Shown here in pieces: positions 16,885-25,053 of a stretch of DNA of 64,000 nt. Positions within the stretch are counted from its first letter, which is position 1. Every line of letters begins with the position of its first letter. Source of the stretch: CAVXGU01 sp963761615 (GTDB lineage: Bacteria; Acidobacteriota; Vicinamibacteria; Vicinamibacterales; CAVVIG01). The position numbers and the translations under genes were made by a program. Below the pieces are notes generated by a model. That model had not been told where the DNA came from. It saw only the letters and a program-made list of their open reading frames with translations, and ran no database searches. The stretch is from positions 124,001 to 188,000 of the forward strand of contig CAVXGU010000004.1 of assembly GCA_963761615.1 (NCBI GenBank). The letters run 5' to 3'.

Positions 16885-18000
16885 ATGCCCCTCGAGGGCC
16901 AGCTCGTCGTTTTCACCGGCAAACTCACTTCGCTCGGACGCAAGGACGCTCGCGCGCTCGTCGAGCGCCAGGGCGGCGAGACCGCCGACGACGTCAACGC
17001 GCGGACGACGATGCTCGTCGTTGGCGACGAGGGCTTCGGATCACTGCCGGCGGACGCCAGCGGGCCCGCCACCCGCGATACGAGCCAGAAGCTCAAGCGC
17101 GCGGAGACGCTCAACGCCAGGGGCGCGGCCATCGCAATCGTCGCCGAGAGCGACTTCTGCCGCATGGTCGGCGTGACGGCCCCCGACACGCTGCGCCGGC
17201 AGTTTCACTCGGTCAAGGAACTGCTCGCCCGGTACCGCGCGCTGCGCGAGGATCACCTGCGGTACCTGGTGAAGTGCGGCATCATCCGGCCCGCCGTACG
17301 GACCCACGCCGACGCGTTCCTCGCGTTTCCGGACCTCGCGGTGATCAAGCAGGCCAACGGCGACCTCGAGGCGGGCGCCTCGTTCCAGTCCGTCGTCCGG
17401 TCGCTGCTGGCGTCACGGCACGGACAGCTGACGCTCGATTTCCGGCTCGACGCCTCGCCGGCGAAGATCATCGAGCTGCGGGCCCGCACGCCGGACGGCC
17501 CGGCGGCGCCGCCGACGGATCGCCTGATTCCCGTCCGCGAGACGGCGGTCGCCGAGGACTACTTCCGGGCCGCCTCGGCGCTCGACGACGGCGATCCGGC
17601 GAAGGTGGACGATGCGGCGGCGGCGTACCGCAAGGCGCTCGAGCACGATCCGTATCTGGCGGCGGCGCTCATCAACCTCGCCAACATCCACTACAGTCGC
17701 GACGAACTGGCCGAGGCGCAGGCGCTCTACGAACGGGCGATCGCGCTCGAGTCCGACTTCTTCGAGGCGCACTTCAACCTGGGGAACATCTATCACGACC
17801 TCGGCCGGTTCGGCGAGGCGCAGACGTGCTACACCGAAGCGCTGCGCCTGAATCCCCGCTATGCCGACGCGCACTTCTATCTGGCCGTGACCCTCGAGAA
17901 GACCGGGCTGTCGTCGGACGCGCGCCCCCACTGGCAGGCCTACCGTCAGCTCGCGCCCCAGGGCGAGTGGGCCGAGCTGGCGAAGGAGTTTTCTGAATAA
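16885..18000 (+). CDS. BRCT-domain, MerR-like and TPR repeat protein
   Basis: A 371-residue protein. Residues 1 to about 95 resemble a BRCT domain (GQLVVFTGKLTSLGRKDARALVERQGG, then NARTTMLVVG), the kind found in DNA ligase and repair proteins. The middle contains IIRPAVRTHADAFLAFPDLAVIKQ, a helix-turn-helix-like stretch. From about 240 there are at least three tetratricopeptide repeats (AAAYRKALEHDPYLAAALINLANIHY, ALYERAIALESDFFEAHFNLGNIYHDLGR, CYTEALRLNPRYADAHFYLAV). The combination suggests a DNA-linked scaffold, but no specific function is known to me. Start ATG 16885 is taken because the upstream part of the frame lacks similarity and length support. Confidence 0.75.
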   Translation: MPLEGQLVVFTGKLTSLGRKDARALVERQGGETADDVNARTTMLVVGDEGFGSLPADASGPATRDTSQKLKRAETLNARGAAIAIVAESDFCRMVGVTAPDTLRRQFHSVKELLARYRALREDHLRYLVKCGIIRPAVRTHADAFLAFPDLAVIKQANGDLEAGASFQSVVRSLLASRHGQLTLDFRLDASPAKIIELRARTPDGPAAPPTDRLIPVRETAVAEDYFRAASALDDGDPAKVDDAAAAYRKALEHDPYLAAALINLANIHYSRDELAEAQALYERAIALESDFFEAHFNLGNIYHDLGRFGEAQTCYTEALRLNPRYADAHFYLAVTLEKTGLSSDARPHWQAYRQLAPQGEWAELAKEFSE

Positions 18001-18004
18001 TCGA

Positions 18005-18106
18005 ATGTGGTAATGGGGTGATGTGGTGATGGGGTAATGGAGGGATCACAGGGTCACACTGTCGTACCGTGACTCTCCATTACCCCATCACCCCATTACC
18101 ACATCA
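18005..18106. repeat. Octamer inverted array 2
   Basis: The left arm ATGTGGTAATGGGGTGATGTGG begins 5 bases after the BRCT-TPR stop; the right arm ends ACCACATCAC just before the 3' end of the small zinc protein. A central stretch of about 37 bases carries its own GTCAC/GTGAC pairing. Again in a convergent gap. Confidence 0.88.
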
Positions 18107-18111
18107 CGAGA

Positions 18112-18330
18112 TCACCAAATTCCCTGGTCCCGCTTCCTCGGCGTGCGGCGGAGCTTGTAGAAGGTGCAGTCGGGGCACCAGGCTTCGGGATCGAAGCCGG
18201 TCGTGCCCGCGAGCGGCAGCACGTCGCGGTGTCCGCAGCACTCGGGATTGCCGTCTTCGGCCGGACGGCGCCAGCGGCACGAGCGGAACTTCGCCACCGC
18301 CGGAGAAGCGTCGGCGTGCTGTTCGGACAT
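18112..18330 (-). CDS. Small cysteine-rich (putative zinc-binding) protein
   Basis: A 72-residue protein starting MSEQHADASPAVAKF. It has five cysteines: one near residue 18, a CC pair near 31-32, and a CPDC motif near 52-55 followed by a basic tail (LRRTPRKRDQG). The pattern suggests a zinc ribbon, but no named family is recognised. It begins 4 bases after the stop of the DEAD-box helicase on the same strand, so it is probably translated with it; an RNA-related accessory role is a guess. Codon pattern is like the neighbours. Confidence 0.65.
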   Translation of the reverse strand: MSEQHADASPAVAKFRSCRWRRPAEDGNPECCGHRDVLPLAGTTGFDPEAWCPDCTFYKLRRTPRKRDQGIW

Positions 18331-18334
18331 CAGT

Positions 18335-19597
18335 TCATTCTAGACGAACGCCGACGGTCTTTTCCAGGAACGCGAGCGCGCGCGCTTCCTCTGGCGAGGC
18401 GAGCGTGACCGCGTGGCCGGGCTCGTCGGCCCGTCCCGTGCGTCCGACGCGGTGCACGTAGGTGTCGGGCGCGTCGGGCACTTCGTAGTTGATCACCGTG
18501 TGGATGCCGTCGATGTCGAGGCCGCGGGCGGCGATGTCGGTCGCGACGAGCACGGCGTAGCGCCCGCCCCGGAATCCCTCGACGGCGGCGCGACGCTGAT
18601 CCATCGTGCGGTCCGCGTGCAGGGCCACGCAGCGGATGCCGGCGGACGCGAGGCGGCGCGCGAGGCGATCGGCGCCGATCTTCGTGCGCGTGAAGACGAG
18701 CACCGGACCCTCGGGGCGGCGCAGGTGGTCGATCAGCCACTCGACCTTGTCGCGCGACGCGACGTGGTACACGCGGTGGGAGATGGTCCGCGCCGGCGCG
18801 CTGCGCTCGCCGACCTGGATGTACTTCGGCTCGCGCACGATCTCGCGCGCCAGCCGCATCATCTCGTCCGGCATCGTCGCCGAGAAGAGCAGCGTCTGCC
18901 GGTCGGCCGGAATGGCCGAGATGATGCGCCGGACGTCCGGCCAGAAGCCCATGTCCATCATGCGGTCGGCCTCGTCGAGCACGAGCAGCTCGATCGCGCC
19001 GAGGTCGGCGTTCTGCTGGCGCATGTGGTCCATCAGCCGGCCCGGTGTCGCGACGATCACGTCCACACCGGCCCGCAGCGCCCGCTCCTGGCCCCCCATC
19101 TCGACGCCGCCGAAGACCGCGGCGCTCGTGAGCGTCGTGTGGTACGACAGCCCGTGGATCTCGTCTTCGATCTGCACGGCCAGTTCGCGCGTCGGCGCGA
19201 GCACGAGCACGCGGCTCTTGGACGTCGGCGCCGTGGTGAGCAGCGTCTGCAGCGTCGGCACGACGAAGGCCGCCGTCTTGCCCGTGCCGGTCTCGGCGCA
19301 CGCGATCAGGTCGTGGCCCTCGAGGGCCAGCGGGATGACCGCCGATTGCACGGGGCGGGTCTCCCGGTAGCCGAGGTCGCGGATGCCCTCGAGAATGCGC
19401 GGGTCCAGCCCGAACGAGTCGAACGGCCGGGGAGCCGTGTCGCAGGTCTCGGCCTGCATGCGGGCGCCGGGTGCCGCGTGCTTCGCCCCCGGCGCGTGGG
19501 TCGCGTGCTGGTGCCGGGAGCCGGAGGCGCCCGATGCGCTGCGGCCCGAGCGGCGCCGCCGCCGTGGTCCTTTGGATGTGGTGTCGCTGTGATTCAA
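18335..19597 (-). CDS. rhlE: DEAD-box ATP-dependent RNA helicase, RhlE type
   Basis: A 420-residue helicase. After a basic, low-complexity N-terminal tail of about 50 residues, it shows FDSFGLDPRILEGI and a Q-motif region RPVQSAVIP, motif I AETGTGKT near residue 107, PTRELAVQ, TPGRLMDH, motif II LDEADRMMDMGF near 209, SATMP, and the C-terminal domain with ATDIAARGLDID and HRVGRTGRA. It unwinds RNA duplexes, for example in ribosome assembly or mRNA decay at low temperature. Upstream on the same strand is infA, a translation initiation gene, which supports a translation or cold-adaptation context. A conventional long C-terminal basic tail is missing. Confidence 0.92.
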   Translation of the reverse strand: MNHSDTTSKGPRRRRRSGRSASGASGSRHQHATHAPGAKHAAPGARMQAETCDTAPRPFDSFGLDPRILEGIRDLGYRETRPVQSAVIPLALEGHDLIACAETGTGKTAAFVVPTLQTLLTTAPTSKSRVLVLAPTRELAVQIEDEIHGLSYHTTLTSAAVFGGVEMGGQERALRAGVDVIVATPGRLMDHMRQQNADLGAIELLVLDEADRMMDMGFWPDVRRIISAIPADRQTLLFSATMPDEMMRLAREIVREPKYIQVGERSAPARTISHRVYHVASRDKVEWLIDHLRRPEGPVLVFTRTKIGADRLARRLASAGIRCVALHADRTMDQRRAAVEGFRGGRYAVLVATDIAARGLDIDGIHTVINYEVPDAPDTYVHRVGRTGRADEPGHAVTLASPEEARALAFLEKTVGVRLE

Positions 19598-19670
19598 TGA
19601 ATTACCAGACTGTCGATCTGCCGAACATGCCCGGACCGCCCGTCCGGCGGCCCGACCTGTCCGACGGCCC

Positions 19671-19889
19671 TTATCGGGCTCTGAACGTGATGATCCCCCG
19701 GACGGGATCGTAGGGAGAGACGCCGACCGTCACGCGGTCGCCGGGAACTACCTTGATGCGGAACCGGCGCATCCGCCCGCTCAACTGCGCGAGCACTTCG
19801 TGGCCGGCATCGCATTGGACGCGGTACAGGCCGCCGCTGTGAACGGCCACCACCGTGCCCTGCATGTCGATCAGATCGTCCTTACTCAA
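19671..19889 (-). CDS. infA: Translation initiation factor IF-1
   Basis: A 72-residue OB-fold protein that binds the ribosomal A site during initiation. From a TTG start it reads SKDDLIDMQGTVVAVHSGGLYRV and ends GRMRRFRIKVVPGDRVTVGVSPYDPVRGIITFR, all classic IF-1 motifs. The TTG at 19889 is chosen because it gives exactly the family length and lies after an AGGA site. The longer open frame upstream runs through repeat DNA. A hairpin at 19933-19950 lies about 45 bases upstream. The usual ribosomal-protein neighbours are absent, so this is a stand-alone infA. Confidence 0.93.
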   Translation of the reverse strand: MSKDDLIDMQGTVVAVHSGGLYRVQCDAGHEVLAQLSGRMRRFRIKVVPGDRVTVGVSPYDPVRGIITFRAR

Positions 19890-19932
19890 ATGGCGCTGGT
19901 CCTTTCCTGCCTCGCGAGCCTCAGACAAATAT

Positions 19933-19950
19933 TGTGCCACAAGTGGCACA
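19933..19950 (-). promoter_or_regulatory. Perfect inverted repeat upstream of infA
   Basis: TGTGCCAC-AA-GTGGCACA, an 8-bp perfect stem with a two-base centre, about 45 bases upstream of the TTG start. It could be a protein operator or a leader hairpin that tunes infA. Confidence 0.5.
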
Positions 19951-19956
19951 TCTCTG

Positions 19957-20138
19957 GATGTGGTAATGGGGAAATGGGGTGATGTGGTAATGGGGTGCCG
20001 GGTGCCGGGGGCCGGGGGCCGGGGGCCGAGGGCTTGGTGCCTGGTGCCCGGGTGGTGCCGGCGTCGGGCGGAGCGTACGGCCAGCTGGACGGCGTAATCC
20101 CCCATTACCCCATCACCACATCACCCCATTACCACATT
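19957..20138. repeat. Octamer inverted array 3 with a heptamer array in its loop
   Basis: The left arm ATGTGGTAATGGGGAAATGG and the right arm CCCATTACCCCATCACCACA flank a loop of about 100 bases. From 19994 to about 20049 the loop is filled with 7-base units (GGTGCCG, GGGGCCG, AGGGCTT, GGTGCCT). This is the only array of the five that sits between two genes of the same direction, upstream of infA and at the 3' end of the acyl ligase gene. Confidence 0.85.
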
Positions 20139-22624
20139 CAGAGTTCTCTCACCGCCTCCTCGACCTGCCTGGCCAGCGTGTCGTAGTCCTCGCCCGTCAG
20201 CTTGAGGGGCGCGCCGAAGGCCACCCGGACCCGGCCGGGCCGCGCCATCCGCCAGGAGGGGTGCAGGACCTTGTCGAGCCCCGAGATCCGGACGGGCACC
20301 ACGGGGACGTCCAGCCGCGCAGCGATCATGCCGACGCCGGGCCGGAAGGCCTCGATGTGCCCTTCGTCGGACCGCCGGCCCTCGGGGAAGATCAGCACCG
20401 AGCAGCCGTCCTCGAGGACCTCGCCGATGTAGCGCAGGGTCTGCCGCGCCCCGGCTTCGCGCTGGGGCAGCGGGAAGGCGTTGAAGAAGAGGGCCGCGAG
20501 CCAGTAGTTCAGGCTGTTGGTGAACCACTCGAGCCGGCTGTGCTCCTGCGGAAAGAAGTGCGCCTTGAAGAACTCCTTGGCCATCGCCGGCGCCACCCGG
20601 TATCGCCAGCGGGCGGGCAGCGCCCACAGGATCACCGGCACGTCCATGTGGCTCTGGTGGTTCGCCGCGAAGATCACCGGACCGTGCAGACCGTCGAGGT
20701 GCGACAGGCCCTCGACCCGGGTCCAGGCGAACAGCCCTGCGAGCGGCAGGATCCAGGTCGGCAGGCTGACGCGGCGAACGGCGCGGGCGGGCCACGAGCG
20801 GTTCCACGAGGGAAAGACGACCGCCTCGGCCGGCGCGGTGGGGCTCGCCGCCGCTTCCGTCACCAGGGTGCGAAGGGCGCCCAGGTCGCGTGCCTCGGCG
20901 AACGCCCGCTCGTCGATGCGCGTCTGGAACGTGTCCTCGAGGGCGACCATCAGCTCCACGCGCTCGAGCGAGCTGAGGCCGAGCTCGTCGAGGGTCGTGT
21001 CCGGCGACACGTGGCCGCGTCCGGAGTACTTGGCGAGGAGGGCGGCCAGCTGGTCGCGGCCCTGCTGGACGTGCAGCGGCTCGCCGCCGCGAAGCGCCCA
21101 CTCGCGGACGGCTCCGCGCTTCAGTTTCCGCGTGCCCTCCGTTCGCGGCAGCTCCGCCTCGGGCCAGACCAGGGCGCGCCGGATCTTCTGATGGTCGGCG
21201 AGCTGGAGGTTTGCCGCCCTCACGACCTCGTCCGGATCCGTCCCCGCCTCGAGCACCAGCACCGCGTTGACCCGCTCGCCGCCGCCGGGGCCCGGCAGGC
21301 CGATCACGGCCGAGTCGCGCACCCCGGCCACATGGGACAGCACGTGCTCCACGTCTTCCGGGAACACGTTGAGGCCCTCCGGCGTGACGATCATCTCCTT
21401 CTTGCGGCCGCGGATGTAGAGCTGACCGTCGGGCCCCAGCTCGCCGATGTCGCCGGTGTGGAACCACCCGTCCTCGAAGGCGCGCTCGGTCTCGGCCTCG
21501 TCGTGAAAGTAGCCGTGCGTCACGTTCTCGCCGCGCACGAGGATCTCGCCGTCGGGCGCGATCTTCATCTGGACGCCCGCGATGGCCTTGCCCACCGATC
21601 CCCGCTTCGTGCCGAACGGATGATTCAGCGTCACGATCGGCGCCGTCTCCGTGAGGCCGTAGCCCTGGATGACGGCGAAGCCCAGCTGCAGCCAGTACGC
21701 CTCCAGATCGGCCTCGAGGGGCGCGGCTCCGACGACGAACGCCCAGAACTTCCAGCCGAACCGGCGATGCACGCTCCGGTAGCGCCACCATCGTCGAAGG
21801 AAGTGCTGCGGCGCCGGATCGGGCGTCGCGGCACCGGGCTCGACGCGGGCGATGTGATCTTCGAGGACCTCGAGAATCTTGGGCACCGAGACGATGACCG
21901 AGACGCGCCGGGCCTTGACCAGCTCGATGACGTCGATCGGATTGTGCCCGCGCATGAAGATGACCGTGCCGGGGAGCATCGGCGGAATGAAGGTCGCCAT
22001 CGCCTGCCCGAACATGTGGCTGAGGGGCAGCAGGTTCAGGAACCTCAGGGGAAAGAAGGGCTTGCCCCACTTCCGGTACTTGAGGACCTCGCGCTCGACG
22101 GGCACGGTGTTGGCCAGGATGTTTCCGTGCGTGATCGTCACGCCCTTCGGCTCGGCCGTGGCGCCCGACGTGAAGATGATCTCGGCCACATCGTCGCGCG
22201 CGATGGGGACCGGGGCAGGCTCGCCGCCGCTCCAGTCGAGCTCGCCGAGCGCCCAGACCGGAGCGTCGACGCCGCGCAGCGGCGGCACGTCGTGCCCGAC
22301 GAGGACCAGCCTGGCGGCGACGATCCGCGCGACGCGCATCACGAAGTCGGGCGACGCGCGGTAGTCGATCGGAACGACGACGATGCCGCTGAGGACACAG
22401 CCCCAGAAGGCGACGATCCATTCCGGACGGTTCTCGCTCCAGATGATCGCGGTGTCGCCCTTGCGCAGTCCGAGCGCGGCGGCCCGCACGGCGAAGCCGC
22501 GCGCGGCGCGGCCGACGTCGCCGTACGAATACGCGTGGACGCGGAACCCATCGTCGTAGACGAGAAATTCCCCCTGCGAGGCCGCCAGATCGCGGAAGAC
22601 GTCGACGAGGGTGTCGCGAACCAC
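20138..22624 (-). CDS. Fused acyl-AMP ligase, acyl carrier domain and PlsC-type acyltransferase
   Basis: An 828-residue three-domain protein. An AMP-forming ligase occupies residues 1 to about 500 (TSGATAEPKG near 150, YGLTETAP, GWFHTGDIG, RGRKKEMIVTPEGLNV). A short acyl-carrier-like domain follows with LDELGLSSLERVE near 549, the serine being the likely phosphopantetheine site. The C-terminal 1-acylglycerol-3-phosphate acyltransferase has NHQSHMD near 656 and FPEGRRS. It resembles E. coli Aas (acyl-ACP synthetase plus acyltransferase) but in reversed order and with a built-in carrier. Probable role: activating a fatty acid and esterifying it onto a phospholipid or lysolipid at the inner membrane. 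GTG start. Confidence 0.85.
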   Translation of the reverse strand: MVRDTLVDVFRDLAASQGEFLVYDDGFRVHAYSYGDVGRAARGFAVRAAALGLRKGDTAIIWSENRPEWIVAFWGCVLSGIVVVPIDYRASPDFVMRVARIVAARLVLVGHDVPPLRGVDAPVWALGELDWSGGEPAPVPIARDDVAEIIFTSGATAEPKGVTITHGNILANTVPVEREVLKYRKWGKPFFPLRFLNLLPLSHMFGQAMATFIPPMLPGTVIFMRGHNPIDVIELVKARRVSVIVSVPKILEVLEDHIARVEPGAATPDPAPQHFLRRWWRYRSVHRRFGWKFWAFVVGAAPLEADLEAYWLQLGFAVIQGYGLTETAPIVTLNHPFGTKRGSVGKAIAGVQMKIAPDGEILVRGENVTHGYFHDEAETERAFEDGWFHTGDIGELGPDGQLYIRGRKKEMIVTPEGLNVFPEDVEHVLSHVAGVRDSAVIGLPGPGGGERVNAVLVLEAGTDPDEVVRAANLQLADHQKIRRALVWPEAELPRTEGTRKLKRGAVREWALRGGEPLHVQQGRDQLAALLAKYSGRGHVSPDTTLDELGLSSLERVELMVALEDTFQTRIDERAFAEARDLGALRTLVTEAAASPTAPAEAVVFPSWNRSWPARAVRRVSLPTWILPLAGLFAWTRVEGLSHLDGLHGPVIFAANHQSHMDVPVILWALPARWRYRVAPAMAKEFFKAHFFPQEHSRLEWFTNSLNYWLAALFFNAFPLPQREAGARQTLRYIGEVLEDGCSVLIFPEGRRSDEGHIEAFRPGVGMIAARLDVPVVPVRISGLDKVLHPSWRMARPGRVRVAFGAPLKLTGEDYDTLARQVEEAVREL

Positions 22625-22718
22625 AGGGAATTATTGCCGGAAATTGCCGCGGTCGTTTGCCAGAGCCCGGGGCCTGGAATCGCGCGGCCGAACCTGAAGT
22701 AAGCTGTACCGCTCACAC

Positions 22719-23654
22719 ATGCGGATCTTCCTGACGGGCGCGACGGGGTATGTCGGCGGAGCCGTTCTCGACGCGCTCGTGCGCGGCGGCCACACGGTGA
22801 CGGCGCTCGTCCGCAACAACGAAAGGGCGGCGCGCGTGGCCGCGCGCGGCGGGCAACCGATCGTCGGCAACCTGGCCGAGCCGGAGTCGTTCCGGGCAGC
22901 GGCCGACGCGCAGGACGGGTACGTGCACGCGGCGCTCGACCTGGCGTCGGGCCGCGCGCCCGCGATCGAGCGGGCGGCGCTCGACATGATTCTGGAGTCG
23001 GCGCGACGGCCGCGCACCGAGGGGCCCGACACGCCCGCCACCCGCTTCCTCATCTATACGTCGGCCACGTGGGTCCTGGGGCGCCTGTCGGAGCCGGCGG
23101 CGGAAGATGCGGCCGTGAATCCAATCGCCCATGTGGCCTGGCGCGCGGAGCACGAGCGGCTCGTGCTCGAGGCGTCGGGCGACGGCCTCCGTACCCTGGT
23201 CGTGCGCCCGGGCGTCGTCTATGGCGGCGCGGCGGGGATGGTGGGCGACGTGATCAAGGCGGCGTCGAACGGGCTCGTGCGGGTCGTGGGAGACGGCAAC
23301 AACCACTGGCCCCTCGTCTACGACCGCGATCTGGCGGACCTGTACGCGCGGCTGGCGGTCCGGGAGGATACCACGGGGATCTACCACGCGAACGACGAAG
23401 GGGACGAGCGCGTGATGGAGATCGTCGACGCCATCGCGCCGCACCTGGCTGTCCCGCCCGACGTGCGGCACGTCCCGATCGGGGAGGCCGGACGGAAGAT
23501 GGGCACCGTGGCCGAAGCGCTGGCCCTCGATCAGATGGTGCGGAGCCCCCGCGCCCGGGCGCTGGGCTGGGCCCCGACGCTCCACTCGGTCGCCGGCAAC
23601 GCGGCGCGTCTGCTCGACGAGTGGCGCGCGGAACGGAATCGCTCGGCCGCATAG
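22719..23654 (+). CDS. NAD-dependent epimerase/dehydratase family protein
   Basis: A 311-residue extended short-chain dehydrogenase-like protein. The N-terminal nucleotide motif is FLTGATGYVGGAV, followed by FLIYTSATWVLG (active-site serine/threonine region), LRTLVVRPGVVYGG and YHANDEGD. The usual YxxxK is not obvious: the segment after the TSA motif reads HVAWRAEHERLV, so the catalytic tyrosine may be missing and the protein may be a reductase or binding form. The gene starts divergently from the acyl ligase and precedes a hydrolase by 10 bases, suggesting a two-gene operon. Substrate unknown. Confidence 0.78.
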   Translation: MRIFLTGATGYVGGAVLDALVRGGHTVTALVRNNERAARVAARGGQPIVGNLAEPESFRAAADAQDGYVHAALDLASGRAPAIERAALDMILESARRPRTEGPDTPATRFLIYTSATWVLGRLSEPAAEDAAVNPIAHVAWRAEHERLVLEASGDGLRTLVVRPGVVYGGAAGMVGDVIKAASNGLVRVVGDGNNHWPLVYDRDLADLYARLAVREDTTGIYHANDEGDERVMEIVDAIAPHLAVPPDVRHVPIGEAGRKMGTVAEALALDQMVRSPRARALGWAPTLHSVAGNAARLLDEWRAERNRSAA

Positions 23655-23664
23655 GAGGAGCACG

Positions 23665-24570
23665 ATGAATCGATTGAGGTTGGCCTTCGTCGCCGCCGTC
23701 GGCGTGATGGTCGGGCTGCTGCTCGGCCACGTCGGCGATCTCGTCCACCACGGTTCGCATGCCGGCCAGGTGCTGGCGATGGCGCAGAGCGCGGCGGCGC
23801 CTCGCAATGCGAACCTGCCGCCCGACGCGGACGCGGCCAAGCCGCAGCTCGACGGCTCTCCGCGCCACGGCGAGTGGGTGGACATCCCGATGGCGGGCGG
23901 CGCGCCGCTCAACACGTGGGTGGAATACCCGGAGCGCGCCACGAAGGCGCCGGTCGTGATCGTCGTCCACGAGATCTTCGGGATGCAGGACTGGGTGCGG
24001 GGCGTGGCCGATCAGCTGGCGAAGGAAGGCTTCATCGCCGTCGCGCCCGACCTGCTGTCCGGCAAGGGGCCGAACGGCGGCGGCACGGCGTCACTCGGCG
24101 ACGGCGTCGGTCAGGCCATCCGGACGCTCACCAACGACATCGTCGTCAACCAGCTGAACGTGGTGCGGCAGTATGCGCTCAAGATTCCGGCCGCGAACGG
24201 CAAGATCGCGGTGATCGGCTTCTGCTGGGGCGGCGGCATGGCGTTCAACTATGCGCTCAAGCAGCCGCTCCTGAACGCCGCGGTCTCGTACTACGGGCCG
24301 ATGCCGACCGACCCGGCGGAATACGCCGGGGCGAAGGTGCCCATCCTGGGCCTCTACGGCGGGGCCGACATGCGCGTCGACGCGAACATCGACACCGCGA
24401 AGGCCCAGCTCCAGAAGGCCGGCGCGACCTACGATCCCCACATCTTCCCGGGCGCGGGCCACGGCTTCCTCCGCGCCCAGACCGGCAACGACGGCGCGAA
24501 CATGAAGGCCACGGAGCAGTCCTGGCCCCTCGCCCTGGCCTGGTTGAGGAAGTACACCGGGGATATGTAG
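23665..24570 (+). CDS. Dienelactone hydrolase family protein, exported
   Basis: A 301-residue alpha/beta hydrolase with an N-terminal hydrophobic segment (LRLAFVAAVGVMVGLLLG) that looks like a signal peptide or anchor. The fold shows VVIVVHEIFGMQDWVRGVADQLA, the nucleophile elbow GFCWGGG with the catalytic cysteine near residue 187, YGGADMRVD for the acid, and PGAGHGFL for the histidine. These match the DLH family (carboxymethylenebutenolidase-like hydrolases). Export suggests hydrolysis of an extracytoplasmic ester or lactone. A strong AGGAGG site precedes the ATG. Array 4 follows immediately. Confidence 0.85.
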   Translation: MNRLRLAFVAAVGVMVGLLLGHVGDLVHHGSHAGQVLAMAQSAAAPRNANLPPDADAAKPQLDGSPRHGEWVDIPMAGGAPLNTWVEYPERATKAPVVIVVHEIFGMQDWVRGVADQLAKEGFIAVAPDLLSGKGPNGGGTASLGDGVGQAIRTLTNDIVVNQLNVVRQYALKIPAANGKIAVIGFCWGGGMAFNYALKQPLLNAAVSYYGPMPTDPAEYAGAKVPILGLYGGADMRVDANIDTAKAQLQKAGATYDPHIFPGAGHGFLRAQTGNDGANMKATEQSWPLALAWLRKYTGDM

Positions 24571-24578
24571 AAGGCTGA

Positions 24579-24679
24579 ATGTGGTAATGGGGTGATGTGG
24601 TGATGGGGTAATGGGGAATCACGCTGCGACAGCGTGACGTTCCATTACCCCATTACCACATTTCCCCATTACCCCATGT
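24579..24679. repeat. Octamer inverted array 4
   Basis: The left arm starts GTGGTAATGGGGTGATGTGG and the right arm is CCATTACCCCATTACCACAT plus a further CCCCATTACCCCAT. The centre holds a second clean hairpin CACGCTG-CGA-CAGCGTG at about 24620-24636. It lies in the convergent gap between the hydrolase and the 76-residue protein. Confidence 0.88.
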
Positions 24680-24689
24680 ACCGTTCACC

Positions 24690-24920
24690 CTAGTCTCCCC
24701 ACTTCTCGACGTCCTCTCCTTCGGCTCCGGGCAGCAAATCGAAGAACGCGTCGAGACTGCGGTCGAGCGCGCGGCGGAGCTGCGGGATCGTGCCGTCGAA
24801 GGTGTGCAGGGTGAGACCGGCGGTCGAGCCGTCGGCGAGCGTCAGCGTCGCGTCGCTGACGCTCTTCAGGGAGTCCTCGGGAATCAGACGAACGCCGTAG
24901 ACGAGCGTGTATCGGGCCAT
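24690..24920 (-). CDS. Conserved-looking hypothetical protein, 76 residues
   Basis: Begins MARYTLVYGVRLIPEDSLKSVSDATL and ends in an acidic tail (GAEGEDVEKWGD). No signal peptide, membrane segment or cysteine motif is present. No family is recognised. It is accepted as real because its codon pattern and composition look protein-like and it fills the interval between two repeat arrays, upstream on the minus strand of nothing overlapping. An alternative is a spurious frame, so confidence is moderate. Confidence 0.5.
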   Translation of the reverse strand: MARYTLVYGVRLIPEDSLKSVSDATLTLADGSTAGLTLHTFDGTIPQLRRALDRSLDAFFDLLPGAEGEDVEKWGD

Positions 24921-24935
24921 CGTGTGATCTTCTCA

Positions 24936-24997
24936 TGGCTCTCGGCTCTCGGCTCTCGGCTCTGGGGTCTCGGCTCTGGGCTCTCGGCCCTCGGCCA
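24936..24997. repeat. Heptamer array GGCTCTC
   Basis: About eight or nine head-to-tail 7-base units of GGCTCTC with variants GGCTCTG, GGTCTCG and GGCCCTC, between the 76-residue gene and the CCA-adding enzyme gene. Replication slippage would be the likely generator. Confidence 0.85.
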
Positions 24998-25053
24998 GTC
25001 GCGCCATTTCGGCGCATTCGTGATCTGCCTGAAGCCGGAAGGCCGAAGGCCGT

